A program made the position numbers and the translations under genes. Shown here piece after piece: positions 53,215 through 60,306 of a stretch of DNA of 64,000 nucleotides. How positions within the stretch are numbered: the first letter of the stretch is position 1; every line of letters begins with the position of its first letter. Source of the stretch: Salinirubrum litoreum (lineage in GTDB: Archaea; Halobacteriota; Halobacteria; Halobacteriales; Haloferacaceae). Location of the stretch: contig NZ_JAJCVJ010000002.1 in assembly GCF_020567425.1 (NCBI RefSeq), forward strand, positions 471,068 to 535,067, written 5' to 3'. The notes below the pieces were generated by a model. That model worked only from the letters and a program-made list of their open reading frames with translations. It did not search any database and was not told where the DNA came from.

Positions 53215-53478
53215 TCACCGATCCGGGCCGAACGGTCGATGTGTCAGGAGCGCGTCGGCGTGACCGAGGCTCCGCTGAGCCTCGACCCAGCGTTTCGCCG
53301 TCGGACGGTCCTCGCCGGTGTAGACCATCGCGGCGGCGACGAGGTCGGCGAACGGTCGCGGGTCGGGGTCGGGGTCGACACCCGCCGGAAGCGGGGTGGC
53401 TCGCCCGTCGCCCTCGCCGAACAGGTCGTCGTCGATGGGCGCAGGCACGGACTCGCGAGGCGGACCCGAGTCGGTCAT
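53215..53478 (-). CDS. Conserved haloarchaeal small protein
   Basis: The protein has 87 residues. The first half is disordered (MTDSGPPRESVPAPIDDDLFGEGDG), the second half (DPRPFADLVAAAMVYTGEDRPTAKRWVEAQRSLGHADALLTHR) is a likely two-helix unit. Codon bias is like its neighbours. The start is at 53478, where upstream in-frame text becomes Arg-rich. It is convergent with DUF2891 and divergent from the methyltransferase. Function unknown. Confidence 0.55.
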   Translation of the reverse strand: MTDSGPPRESVPAPIDDDLFGEGDGRATPLPAGVDPDPDPRPFADLVAAAMVYTGEDRPTAKRWVEAQRSLGHADALLTHRPFGPDR

Positions 53479-53608
53479 CCCGCGGAGGTTCGACTGGAGA
53501 CGGTTCAGCGCGTCGGTCCCGGCGGATGGACTCGGCCGGAGAGAGTCGGATGTGACCGAACCACACACCGGCCGAACGTTTTCCCGTGCCGGCCGTGACC
53601 TGCCGACG

Positions 53609-54289
53609 ATGGTCGACAAGCAGGCGGTCCAGCGAGGGTACGACGAACTGGCCGAGCAGTACGATGGCTGGCGCGAACGCGGCGGGCGGGGAGTCGACCT
53701 GCTGGACGACGTGCTAGGCGCGCTGTCACCGGACGCGCGGCTGCTCGACGCGGGCTGTGGCGGCGGGCAACCGGTGCTCGCGCGTGCAAGCGAGACGACC
53801 GACGCGGTCGGACTGGACTTCTCGGGTGAACAGCTCCGACTCGCCGGCGAGCACGCCCCCACGGCCGACCGGGTGCAGGGTGACATGACCGCGTTGCCGT
53901 TTGCGGCCGACAGTTTCGACGCGGTGGTCGCCTACTGGTCGGTGATCCACGTGCCACTGGCCGACCACCAGACCGTCGTCGACGAGTTCGCGCGCGTCCT
54001 CCGCCCCGGCGGCCGACTGCTCCTCTGTGAGGGGACGACCGAGTGGGTCGGGGAGAATCCGGACTGGTTCGACAGCGGAACCGGGATGGCCTGGGAGATA
54101 GCCGGTGCCGAAGCGACCGACCGCCAACTGCTGTCGGCCGGGTTCGCGGTGACCGACCGCTGGGGGCTGCCGGAGTCGCTGTCCGACGACGCGGACGCAG
54201 TCGGTGAGAACGACGACGCGGACGCGGCGAACGAGGCGGAATCGTCGGACGACCCGTGGACGTTCTTCGCTGCGCGGCTACCCGAATAG
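53609..54289 (+). CDS. Class I SAM-dependent methyltransferase
   Basis: The protein has 226 residues. Motif I (RLLDAGCGGGQPVLARASE), acidic loop (AVGLDFSGEQLRLA), motif II (VQGDMTALPFAADSFDAVVAYWSVIHVP) and motif III (VLRPGGRLLLCEGTTEWV) are intact and resemble UbiE/Ubie11-type enzymes. The tail contains an acidic insert (DDADAVGENDDADAANEAES) before a final WTFFAARLPE. Substrate unknown. ATG 53609 is chosen; longer in-frame text is unlike protein. Confidence 0.88.
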   Translation: MVDKQAVQRGYDELAEQYDGWRERGGRGVDLLDDVLGALSPDARLLDAGCGGGQPVLARASETTDAVGLDFSGEQLRLAGEHAPTADRVQGDMTALPFAADSFDAVVAYWSVIHVPLADHQTVVDEFARVLRPGGRLLLCEGTTEWVGENPDWFDSGTGMAWEIAGAEATDRQLLSAGFAVTDRWGLPESLSDDADAVGENDDADAANEAESSDDPWTFFAARLPE

Positions 54290-54310
54290 GCCGGGCGGCG
54301 CGTGGGTTCC

Positions 54311-54378
54311 CGGTACTCGTCGGTCACCGGTACTCGTCGGTCACCGGTACTCGTCGGTCACCGGTACTCGTCGGTCGA
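54311..54378 (+). repeat. Four tandem copies of a 17-bp repeat
   Basis: CGGTACTCGTCGGTCAC starts at 54311, 54328, 54345 and 54362 with exact 17-bp spacing; the last copy decays into GGTCGAGTG. It is in the 278-bp interval between the methyltransferase stop and the small gene at 54568. The unit contains TAC and is not a multiple of three, so it is not coding. Confidence 0.85.
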
Positions 54379-54567
54379 GTGCCGTGCGAACCGCGAGGGT
54401 CGGGTCGGTACCGGGACGCCGAGAGGCCAGCCACTGGCAGGGATGTACTCGCGGTAGCGACGGAGACACGTCTCGGGACGCGGACGGAGCCACCCGTGGA
54501 CAGTCGTCACTCGGGGTCGAAGTCAAATCAAAAGTGCGGAGGGCCGTGACTCGCCTGTCACGCCTGG

Positions 54568-54675
54568 TTACGCGGCGACGACTGCGGCCGCGATGAAGTC
54601 CCACCGCGTGCCGGTCGTCGTCTCGCTCTTCTTCGCCTCGGCCTTGGTTCGGTTGCGCTTGTGTTTCCAGTTCAT
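54568..54675 (-). CDS. Candidate 35-residue basic peptide gene
   Basis: The ORF reads MNWKHKRNRTKAEAKKSETTTGTRWDFIAAAVVAA. The basic front half is unlike the usual acidic halophile protein, and the end is hydrophobic. A TTATTA box lies 29 bp before the ATG, giving an almost leaderless transcript, which supports expression. A DNA- or RNA-binding role, a toxin or a membrane-interacting peptide are all possible; none is demonstrated. It is divergent from tatA. Confidence 0.5.
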   Translation of the reverse strand: MNWKHKRNRTKAEAKKSETTTGTRWDFIAAAVVAA

Positions 54676-54704
54676 GGCTACAGAAATACTTACTCGGTCG
54701 TGAG

Positions 54705-54710
54705 TAATAA
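54705..54710 (-). promoter_or_regulatory. TATA box of the 35-residue peptide gene
   Basis: TTATTA on the minus strand inside the A/T-rich stretch between the peptide gene and tatA; its position 29 bp before ATG 54675 predicts a start 2-5 nt before the codon. Confidence 0.45.
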
Positions 54711-54877
54711 GTCTCTCGATAGTTTCTCCAGGGACGATCACGACAGATACGCTCGCAGTGAGTCCCCATCTCACGCCCTGAAACGACAGAATTCGACGGT
54801 ACGGTCACCGTACCGGCCACAAGGTTCTTGGTATTGTACGATTACTGATACTGCCGCACCCCCAAGTGAGGGCGACC

Positions 54878-55123
54878 ATGTTTACCATCGTTCCCCTGTT
54901 CCCCGGCCTGCCGGGTGGCCCGGAACTGCTCATCATCCTCGCCGTCGTCGTCCTGCTGTTCGGCGCGAACAAGATCCCCAAACTCGCACGGTCGACCGGA
55001 CAGGCGATGGGCGAGTTCCGGCGCGGCAGAGAAGAGATCGAGACCGAACTGCGGGCCGGCGTGAGTGACTCCGAGGCCGAACGCGACGAGGAGATCACCG
55101 AGAAAGAATCTGCGAGCGCCTGA
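54878..55123 (+). CDS. tatA: Sec-independent protein translocase TatA/TatE
   Basis: The protein has 81 residues. A short N-terminal helix (GGPELLIILAVVVLLFGANKIPKLARSTGQAMGEFRRG) has the FG hinge and the amphipathic helix of TatA, followed by an acidic tail (ERDEEITEKESASA). It forms the pore component for exporting folded proteins, heavily used in haloarchaea; several Tat substrates (phnD product, 50717-51931, 55997-57286) lie in this window. ATG 54878 gives the correct start. tatC is not nearby. Confidence 0.92.
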   Translation: MFTIVPLFPGLPGGPELLIILAVVVLLFGANKIPKLARSTGQAMGEFRRGREEIETELRAGVSDSEAERDEEITEKESASA

Positions 55124-55189
55124 ACCGCGAATTTTCGACGAGAGCACTCGATCCGCGACCGTTCACCCGCGCGTCCGGACCGCGAGTGG

Positions 55190-55495
55190 TTAGTCCAGTT
55201 TCTCCAGACAGCCCTGACAGTAGGTGACGCCCCGCGGGTTCGGCGTCCCGCAGTCCGGACAGGGTACGCCCTCCTGTCCCGGCAGGTTCGGCGTCCCGCG
55301 CTTCGGTGCCGCGCGATCCGGGACGAACTCCTCCGGTGCGAGCGACCCACCCGTCCGTCGGCGGTGGCCGTCGTAGACCCGTTCGATGAGTCGGTCGTCA
55401 CGTAACATCAACATCCCCCGGTAGAATCCGACGAACAGCACCGACGGCATCACGATCACGAGGGCCGCCACGGCGAGGCGGAAGACGATCTCCAT
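55190..55495 (-). CDS. Small membrane protein with C-terminal zinc ribbon
   Basis: The protein has 101 residues. One helix near the start (MEIVFRLAVAALVIVMPSVLFVGFYRG) is followed by a basic region and a zinc ribbon with two Cys pairs: CPDCGTPNPRGVTYCQGCLEKLD. An N-terminal anchor with a cytoplasmic ribbon is the simplest reading. Convergent with tatA. Function unknown; ribbon-containing small membrane proteins are frequent in haloarchaea. Confidence 0.72.
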   Translation of the reverse strand: MEIVFRLAVAALVIVMPSVLFVGFYRGMLMLRDDRLIERVYDGHRRRTGGSLAPEEFVPDRAAPKRGTPNLPGQEGVPCPDCGTPNPRGVTYCQGCLEKLD

Positions 55496-55616
55496 ACACC
55501 GTGGTAGGCTCACACACGTTAGAATGTAACGGGGGCCAACGTCCCCGATTCGGCGGGCCGAGTGCTCGTGTCGATCGACACGGCGTCGGGGTCGGTCTGC
55601 GCGGTGCTGGCTCGCG

Positions 55617-55937
55617 TCAGGCCTGCTCGTTGATCGACCCCTGGATCAGTCCCTGTGCGAGCGGGAAGAAGAACAGCCACGCGAGGAACGTGACGCCCGC
55701 GCCTCTGTCGCTGTCGAACTCCGCGACGAGTTGTGACTGCTTCCACAGCACGATGAGGTTGACCACGGGCACGAAGAACCCGACGAGCCTGATCGTCGGG
55801 TCGAAGTTCGCGTCGAGATGCGATTTGAGCTGTTTGTTCACCTGGTGGAACCAGTACGGCACGTAGAGACCGAACGTGACGAACGACAACACGATCACCT
55901 TTGCGACACTTCGCTCTTCGAGAGCGTCGGCTGACAT
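55617..55937 (-). CDS. DUF4234-like small membrane protein
   Basis: The protein has 106 residues. SVAKVIVLSFVTFGLYVPYWFHQVNKQLKSHLDANFDPTIRL has the DUF4234 pattern (KxxxLSxxTxGxYxxYW). Two further helices follow (FFVPVVNLIVLWKQSQLVAEF and AWLFFFPLAQGLIQGSINEQ). ATG 55937 is preferred. Function unknown. Confidence 0.78.
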   Translation of the reverse strand: MSADALEERSVAKVIVLSFVTFGLYVPYWFHQVNKQLKSHLDANFDPTIRLVGFFVPVVNLIVLWKQSQLVAEFDSDRGAGVTFLAWLFFFPLAQGLIQGSINEQA

Positions 55938-55996
55938 GGCAGTTCGGTCGTCAGAAGACTGGCACAAAAGTGTTCATCCGGCCGCTCACTGCCGAG

Positions 55997-57286
55997 TCAG
56001 ATCGACTCGAAGGGACCGGCGGCGAGCGACTCCGCGTCGTCGACCTCCTGCGTCTCGGTCGGGAGCGGCACCTGAATCGTCCAGTCGCCCGGTCCGAAGG
56101 TGTCCGTCGTCGACCCGGCGAGTTCCTGTTCGTCGGCCGTCTCGAAGCTGAACTCCTCGTTCGGGAGCGTGTACGAGACGAGCGAGAGTTCGAGTTCACA
56201 GCCGTCCGCGACGGTGAAGTCGACGCGCGCGGTGTCGCCGTTCACCTGGATCGGGTCGTAGCTGACACACTCCCGGACTGACTCGTCGAGCGAGTTGATG
56301 TAGGTGTCACGCTTCGTGACCCCGTCTTTGTTCCCGTGGGCGTACTGGATCAACCGGTTCTGTCGGCCGTAGAAGTCGTCGTCGTCCTCGCCGAGTTGTT
56401 GGTTCGGCGGGCCTTCCACGAAGTCCACCTGATACGGGACCACGACTTCGATCTCGCTGCCCGGTTCCTCGCCGGACGGCGCACCGAAGGTGAGATTGTC
56501 GACGAACGCGGCGGTGTCGTAGATCGAGTCGCTTCCGTCGCCGAGACGTAGTTCGAGTGTCAGTGTCTCGCCGGTCAGTCCCATGTCCGCGAACGACTCG
56601 GCGTTCTGTGCGGCGAACAGTTGCGTCACCGAGTTGAACTTCGTGTCGTCGGGGTCCGGGAACGGCGGGGTCGGCGACTCCGACGAGCCACCGGGGACGT
56701 TCGCGTAGTCGACGACGTTGTCCACGGTGAGGTCTGTCCCGTCCGGGAGGACCGTGATGAGTTCCTCGTAGTCGTCCGGGCCGGCGAGGGTCGCGGTGAA
56801 GAAGTCCTGGAACTCCGAGCCGACGAAGCTGGGGATCTCCTCGGTCGCGTACCGGTAGTCGAAGTTCACGCCGGTCACGCCCGGCGGGACGGTGAACTCG
56901 ATCGTCACCTCGGCCACGTCGAACGCCTGCAGGCCACCGCCGGGGTACTGTTCGGCTGGTGTTCCGTAGCCGAAGCTACTGAAGTCGGTCGCCTCGCCGA
57001 AGATGTCGGCCGCCACCCCGCTACTCAACACACCGTAGTCGTCGCCGTCGATCGGGAACCCCTGTGCTGGATCAGCGAGGACGGCGTACTGGTCGAGCGA
57101 GGGGTCGGACTCGAAGGAGACCGACTGGACCGCGTCGATGAAGTCCTGTCGTGCGATCGCGTTCAGGAAGTCGTCGGGCGTGAGAGACGCCTGCTGTGCC
57201 GACGCGGTCGCGGAACCGAGACCGGCGAGTCCCACGCCGAGAGCACAGCCTTTCAGGAACCGCCTACGATTTGTATTCCGGGTCAC
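55997..57286 (-). CDS. Tat-exported choice-of-anchor-type surface protein
   Basis: The protein has 429 residues from GTG 57286. A twin-arginine signal (NTNRRRFLKGCALGVGLAGLG...SATASA) is followed by a mature part whose central segment FTVPPGVTGVNFDYRYATEEIPSFVGSEFQDFFTATLAG fits choice-of-anchor L-type beta-sandwich domains. The remainder is strand-rich and acidic with no catalytic motif. No C-terminal anchor is evident, so it may be secreted. An ATG at 57334 would add 16 residues; the Tat motif spacing favours 57286. Confidence 0.78.
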   Translation of the reverse strand: MTRNTNRRRFLKGCALGVGLAGLGSATASAQQASLTPDDFLNAIARQDFIDAVQSVSFESDPSLDQYAVLADPAQGFPIDGDDYGVLSSGVAADIFGEATDFSSFGYGTPAEQYPGGGLQAFDVAEVTIEFTVPPGVTGVNFDYRYATEEIPSFVGSEFQDFFTATLAGPDDYEELITVLPDGTDLTVDNVVDYANVPGGSSESPTPPFPDPDDTKFNSVTQLFAAQNAESFADMGLTGETLTLELRLGDGSDSIYDTAAFVDNLTFGAPSGEEPGSEIEVVVPYQVDFVEGPPNQQLGEDDDDFYGRQNRLIQYAHGNKDGVTKRDTYINSLDESVRECVSYDPIQVNGDTARVDFTVADGCELELSLVSYTLPNEEFSFETADEQELAGSTTDTFGPGDWTIQVPLPTETQEVDDAESLAAGPFESI

Positions 57287-57665
57287 ACGGGACAACTCGC
57301 CAACAGGTGTATAGTTATCCAGTGCGTGCCACACTGCAACGTCGACCTTACACGCTCCCGACCACGGAGACGTGTCAGACGGCGTTCGTGCTGTTCGTCT
57401 CAGACTCCGGTGTGACCTGCTCGCAGTACGCCGAAAGGGTCGGATTTTCGACCGGTAACGCCGGGTTAGTCGATCGATTCGACAGGTATAGTGATCAAAC
57501 GAACAACAGCATCGGACGGCGGTGTCTGTCGGCCATTCGATCGGTCACGAGTCGAAGTGATCTCTGTCCCGTCACCGGCAGTGTCTCGGCCGCTGCCGCC
57601 CCGGCATGACAATCTGTGACAAGGGCTTATGCTGCGTCCCGTCGTAGTCGAACTGGGAGAGGGTC
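57287..57665. other. Intergenic stretch with no supported gene
   Basis: This is 379 bp between the divergent surface-protein gene and the zinc-finger gene. It contains promoter-like A/T spots (TATAGTTATC near 57310; GGCTTATGC near 57625) but no ORF with recognisable content; longer reading frames through it are Arg/Ser-rich shadow-like text. Confidence 0.6.
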
Positions 57666-57812
57666 ATGGGGGACAGAAACTTCCTGCACGTCTGCCGGCA
57701 CTGCGGCAACGTGATGGCGTCGTCGTCACCGACCGGACCGAGAGCGTGTTTCAACTGCGAGAGTCGGAACTTCTCGAGATACGTCGGGTTCTCGGAGCTA
57801 CCGGCACGGTGA
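57666..57812 (+). CDS. Small zinc-finger protein (48 aa)
   Basis: The ORF reads MGDRNFLHVCRHCGNVMASS then SPTGPRACFNCESRNFSRYVGFSELPAR. Two CxxC pairs (C10/C13 and C32/C35) form a small zinc ribbon. Haloarchaea have very many such proteins of under 60 residues; most roles are unknown. GGCTTATGC about 40 bp upstream could be the TATA box. It is below the size of common ORF filters. Confidence 0.6.
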   Translation: MGDRNFLHVCRHCGNVMASSSPTGPRACFNCESRNFSRYVGFSELPAR

Positions 57813-57921
57813 CCGAACAGCACGGCGAACAGAACAGCTCGGTGACCGAACAACACGGTGACCACCGTTTTCATCGAGACAGGAGAGACGACTCCGAGGG
57901 GAGTCGACCCGAGAAGACGCG

Positions 57922-58068
57922 GAGTGGGTTGGGGCAGATTCGAACGCTGGCGGACTCCCGCCGGTCGTCCGCTGCTTCCCACCTCGCTTCGCTCGGCGGG
58001 AATGCCGACCTGCTCCGCGTCTCCTTCGGGAACGGTAGGAAAACGAGTGGGTTGGGGCAGATTCGAAC
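57922..58068 (-). repeat. Partial duplicate of the tRNA-Val gene with palindromic insert
   Basis: The 24 bases at 58045-58068 (T-arm, acceptor 3' strand and flank of tRNA-Val) recur exactly at 57922-57945. A second tRNA block, TGCCGACCTGCTCCG, occurs at about 58001-58015 and in the tRNA at 58069-58083. In the copy the two blocks are separated by about 55 bp containing CTGGCGGACTCCCGCCGGTC and CCTCGCTTCGCTCGGCGGGA, both self-complementary. The copy lacks the 5' half, so it is not a functional tRNA. Confidence 0.75.
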
Positions 58069-58122
58069 TGCCGACCTGCTCCGTGTGAAGGAGCCGTCAT
58101 AACCGGACTAGACCACCAACCC
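58048..58122 (-). tRNA. tRNA-Val (CAC)
   Basis: The minus strand GGGTTGGTGGTCTAGTCCGG begins a 75-nt tRNA. The anticodon stem GCTCC/GGAGC encloses TTCACAC (anticodon CAC). T-arm GGCAG-TTCGAAT-CTGCC and acceptor CCAACCC with discriminator A complete the cloverleaf. No intron. The putative TATA CTTAAG (58150-58155) overlaps the stop codon of the upstream glycosyltransferase gene. Confidence 0.94.
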
Positions 58123-58150
58123 GACACCCGAAGGTACCCCCGGCCTGGAC

Positions 58151-59167
58151 TTAAGAGTTGCTTTGTCGAGACCGATCCTCGCCGAGACCCGGCCGACTGG
58201 TCGGGGTGTCACTCCGGGACCGGTACGCCTCCGACATGTCGACGACGGTCCGCTTGAGAGCTCTCGCCAGCGTGACCGTCGGACCGCCGCCGAGAGTCGC
58301 GAGGAAGTAGAACGCCGCCGTCGTGTTGCGCGGGTTCGCACGGAGCGCCTGCCACGCGAGACGGTTCGCGGTCCGGTACTCCCCCGCGTTACAGGACCCA
58401 CTCACGCCGAGCATGTACACCGAACTGCGGAACTCCAGCGCGCTGGCGGTCCCGAAGGACGCCGCCAGCGAGTCGTACTTCGCCAGAAACCGGGGGTACG
58501 CACGGAGTGCGAGGTCGGCGTTGCTCGAGAGATGCTCACCCTGCATCCCCTTGTCGACCAGCGGTTCCGGCACCGCGTCGAACTCACAGTGCTGTGAGAG
58601 TCTGATGAACCAGTCGCGGTCCTCGTAGCAGGGCATCTCCTCGTCGAACCGCACACCGGCGTCCGTAAACAGGCTCCGCCGAACCACCAGTGTCGGACTC
58701 GGGCCGACGCGAGCGCCCCGCAGAATCGCTTCGGTGTCTCCCGTGACGTTCCGGGCGCGATACGAGGAGACCACGGTGCCGTCGGTGTCGATTCGCCGGA
58801 CACCGCAGGCAACCAGCCCCACGTCTGGGTCGTCGAACAGCGCCAGTTGGCGTTCGAGTTTCTCGGGATACCAGACGTCGTCGTCGTCGTGGAGTGCGAC
58901 GAACTCGCAGGTGGCGGCCTCGAAGCCGAGGTTCCGCGCCGCAGACAGCCCTGTCGCCGGGTCCTCGACGACCACGACGCGGTCGATCCTGCTCCACTCG
59001 CGGTCGGCGAACGTCTGTGTCACACGGTCCTCGGAGCCGTCGACGAGGATCAGTTCGAGCTCCGCGTCGGTCGTCTGTGCGTCGACGCTCTGAATCGCAC
59101 GCTCTACGTCGGCGAGGTCGTGGCCCAGCGTGGCGAGCACGACCGATACACCCGGATCGTCGGTCAT
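58151..59167 (-). CDS. Family-2 glycosyltransferase
   Basis: The protein has 338 residues. GT-A features: VSVVLATLGHDLADVERAIQSVDAQT, the nucleotide-sugar loop VDGSEDRVTQTF, GLSAARNLGFEAATCEFVALHDDDDVWYPEKLERQL with the DxD metal motif, and the acceptor segment EEMPCYEDRDWFIRLSQH. The C-terminal 100 residues are helical and may bind the acceptor. It transfers a sugar to an unknown lipid or protein glycan. No partner genes for a glycan cluster are nearby. Confidence 0.9.
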   Translation of the reverse strand: MTDDPGVSVVLATLGHDLADVERAIQSVDAQTTDAELELILVDGSEDRVTQTFADREWSRIDRVVVVEDPATGLSAARNLGFEAATCEFVALHDDDDVWYPEKLERQLALFDDPDVGLVACGVRRIDTDGTVVSSYRARNVTGDTEAILRGARVGPSPTLVVRRSLFTDAGVRFDEEMPCYEDRDWFIRLSQHCEFDAVPEPLVDKGMQGEHLSSNADLALRAYPRFLAKYDSLAASFGTASALEFRSSVYMLGVSGSCNAGEYRTANRLAWQALRANPRNTTAAFYFLATLGGGPTVTLARALKRTVVDMSEAYRSRSDTPTSRPGLGEDRSRQSNS

Positions 59168-59578
59168 CGCTCCGAGTTGGCCGTGTCGGATATTAAGTAG
59201 TCACTCGGTACCCGGTCGGAGACGGTGTCTCGGAGTCGCAACCGATTACTGCCGTGGGCGTCTCGGTACGACTGCGTGCATCAAGTCCCCGCCCGAGTAG
59301 TCCCAGACGGGAGCGATGACAGCGCGGAGAACCCACGCACGCGACAGACGCCCGTTCGCGGCGCACGCGAACCGCCCGGCACGAGGGCAAGCCAGCCGAC
59401 GCGGGACGCCCCCGGAGATGAGGCTGGACGTTAGTGTTCCGGGCGACACTTCTACCGCGAGACCGAGCCGTGTCGCTCTCGTAGCGACCGATCGAGCCGG
59501 ATCACCGGCGCACACGTCAGCGTCTCGACTCGAGTACCACCACGTCTGCTACCGACGACCGCGCTCGACACCGACCGG
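59168..59578. other. Intergenic stretch with no supported gene
   Basis: This is 411 bp between the glycosyltransferase and the lipoate ligase, both minus strand. No reading frame has recognisable text. A perfect hairpin GTTCGCG/CGCGAAC with loop GCGCA lies at 59354-59372. A TATA-like TTAATATCC is present on the minus strand near 59185-59195, which would serve the glycosyltransferase gene. An unrecognised ncRNA cannot be excluded. Confidence 0.5.
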
Positions 59579-60253
59579 TCACGCCACTTCGAGTACCTCG
59601 TGGTCGCGGTCACCCACGAACGCCGACTCGACGACCCGCGCCACGCGCACCGGATCGGCAGGCCCGCCGGCACCCGCGACGCTGCCGACCGACGCCGGGT
59701 CGAAGGCGACGTCCAGCGCCTCGTACACCGGCGTCAACACGGCCGCGATCTCCGCCTCGTCGGCGACGACCACGATGCCGGAGACCAGCGCGGCGTCCTG
59801 ACGGACGCGCTGGGCGATGCCGACCAGTTTCCCGTCGGACTGGATCGAGTGGGCACCCGGGCAGAAGGAGGCCGGCGGTTCGCCGGGTCGGGCGTCGACA
59901 CCCAGTCCACGCAAGGCATCCAGCACCGTCTCTGTCGCGGCGTCGTACCGGGCGTCGATCCCGTCCCGGCCGTCGACCGGGACCGCGTGGGCGAACGCGA
60001 CCGTCGTCCCCGTGTACGCCACCGCCCGACCGCCGACGCTCCGCTCGACCGTCGGGAACCCCCGTGCTTCGGCCGCGTCGCGGGCGCGGTCGTACCCCTC
60101 GGCGCGGGCGTCCCGGCGACCGAACGCGACCACCCGGGCCGGCGTCCAGACCCGGATCGCGGACTCGCCGGTCTCGGCCGTCCGGGTCAGCATCGCGGCG
60201 GTCCGCTCCCGGTCCGCGTCGCGGTCGGGCACTCGCCCCCGGAGGACTCGCAT
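59579..60253 (-). CDS. Lipoate-protein ligase A-type protein
   Basis: The protein has 224 residues. RVWTPARVVAFGRRDARAEGYDRARDAAEARGFPTVERSVGGRAVAYTGTTVAFAHAVP shows the LplA/BPL fold with the RRxxGGxAVxH-like block (here RSVGGRAVAYTG), and PASFCPGAHSIQSDGKLVGIAQRVRQDAALVSGIVVV supplies the lysine (DGKLVGIAQ). It attaches lipoate, octanoate or biotin to carrier proteins. The C-terminal accessory domain is short. Haloarchaea have several paralogues, so the substrate is uncertain. Confidence 0.85.
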   Translation of the reverse strand: MRVLRGRVPDRDADRERTAAMLTRTAETGESAIRVWTPARVVAFGRRDARAEGYDRARDAAEARGFPTVERSVGGRAVAYTGTTVAFAHAVPVDGRDGIDARYDAATETVLDALRGLGVDARPGEPPASFCPGAHSIQSDGKLVGIAQRVRQDAALVSGIVVVADEAEIAAVLTPVYEALDVAFDPASVGSVAGAGGPADPVRVARVVESAFVGDRDHEVLEVA

Positions 60254-60306
60254 AGGCGACGCTCCGGTCCCGACGTACCTAAGCCTGCCCGTCCCCAGCG
60301 AGCGGT

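Noticed and set aside
57287..57665. 137-codon plus-strand ORF (57196-57609) over the surface-protein gene start
   Set aside because: It is antisense to the Tat signal of the 55997-57286 gene and its text is Arg/Ser-rich without motifs.
59246..59515. 89-codon minus-strand ORF between the glycosyltransferase and lipoate ligase genes
   Set aside because: Arg/Ala/Pro-rich text, no conserved motifs and unlike its neighbours in composition.
59168..59578. RNase P RNA or SRP RNA candidate
   Set aside because: The conserved core words of either RNA (for example the GAGGAAAGUCC block or the SRP helix-8 tetraloop) could not be found on either strand.
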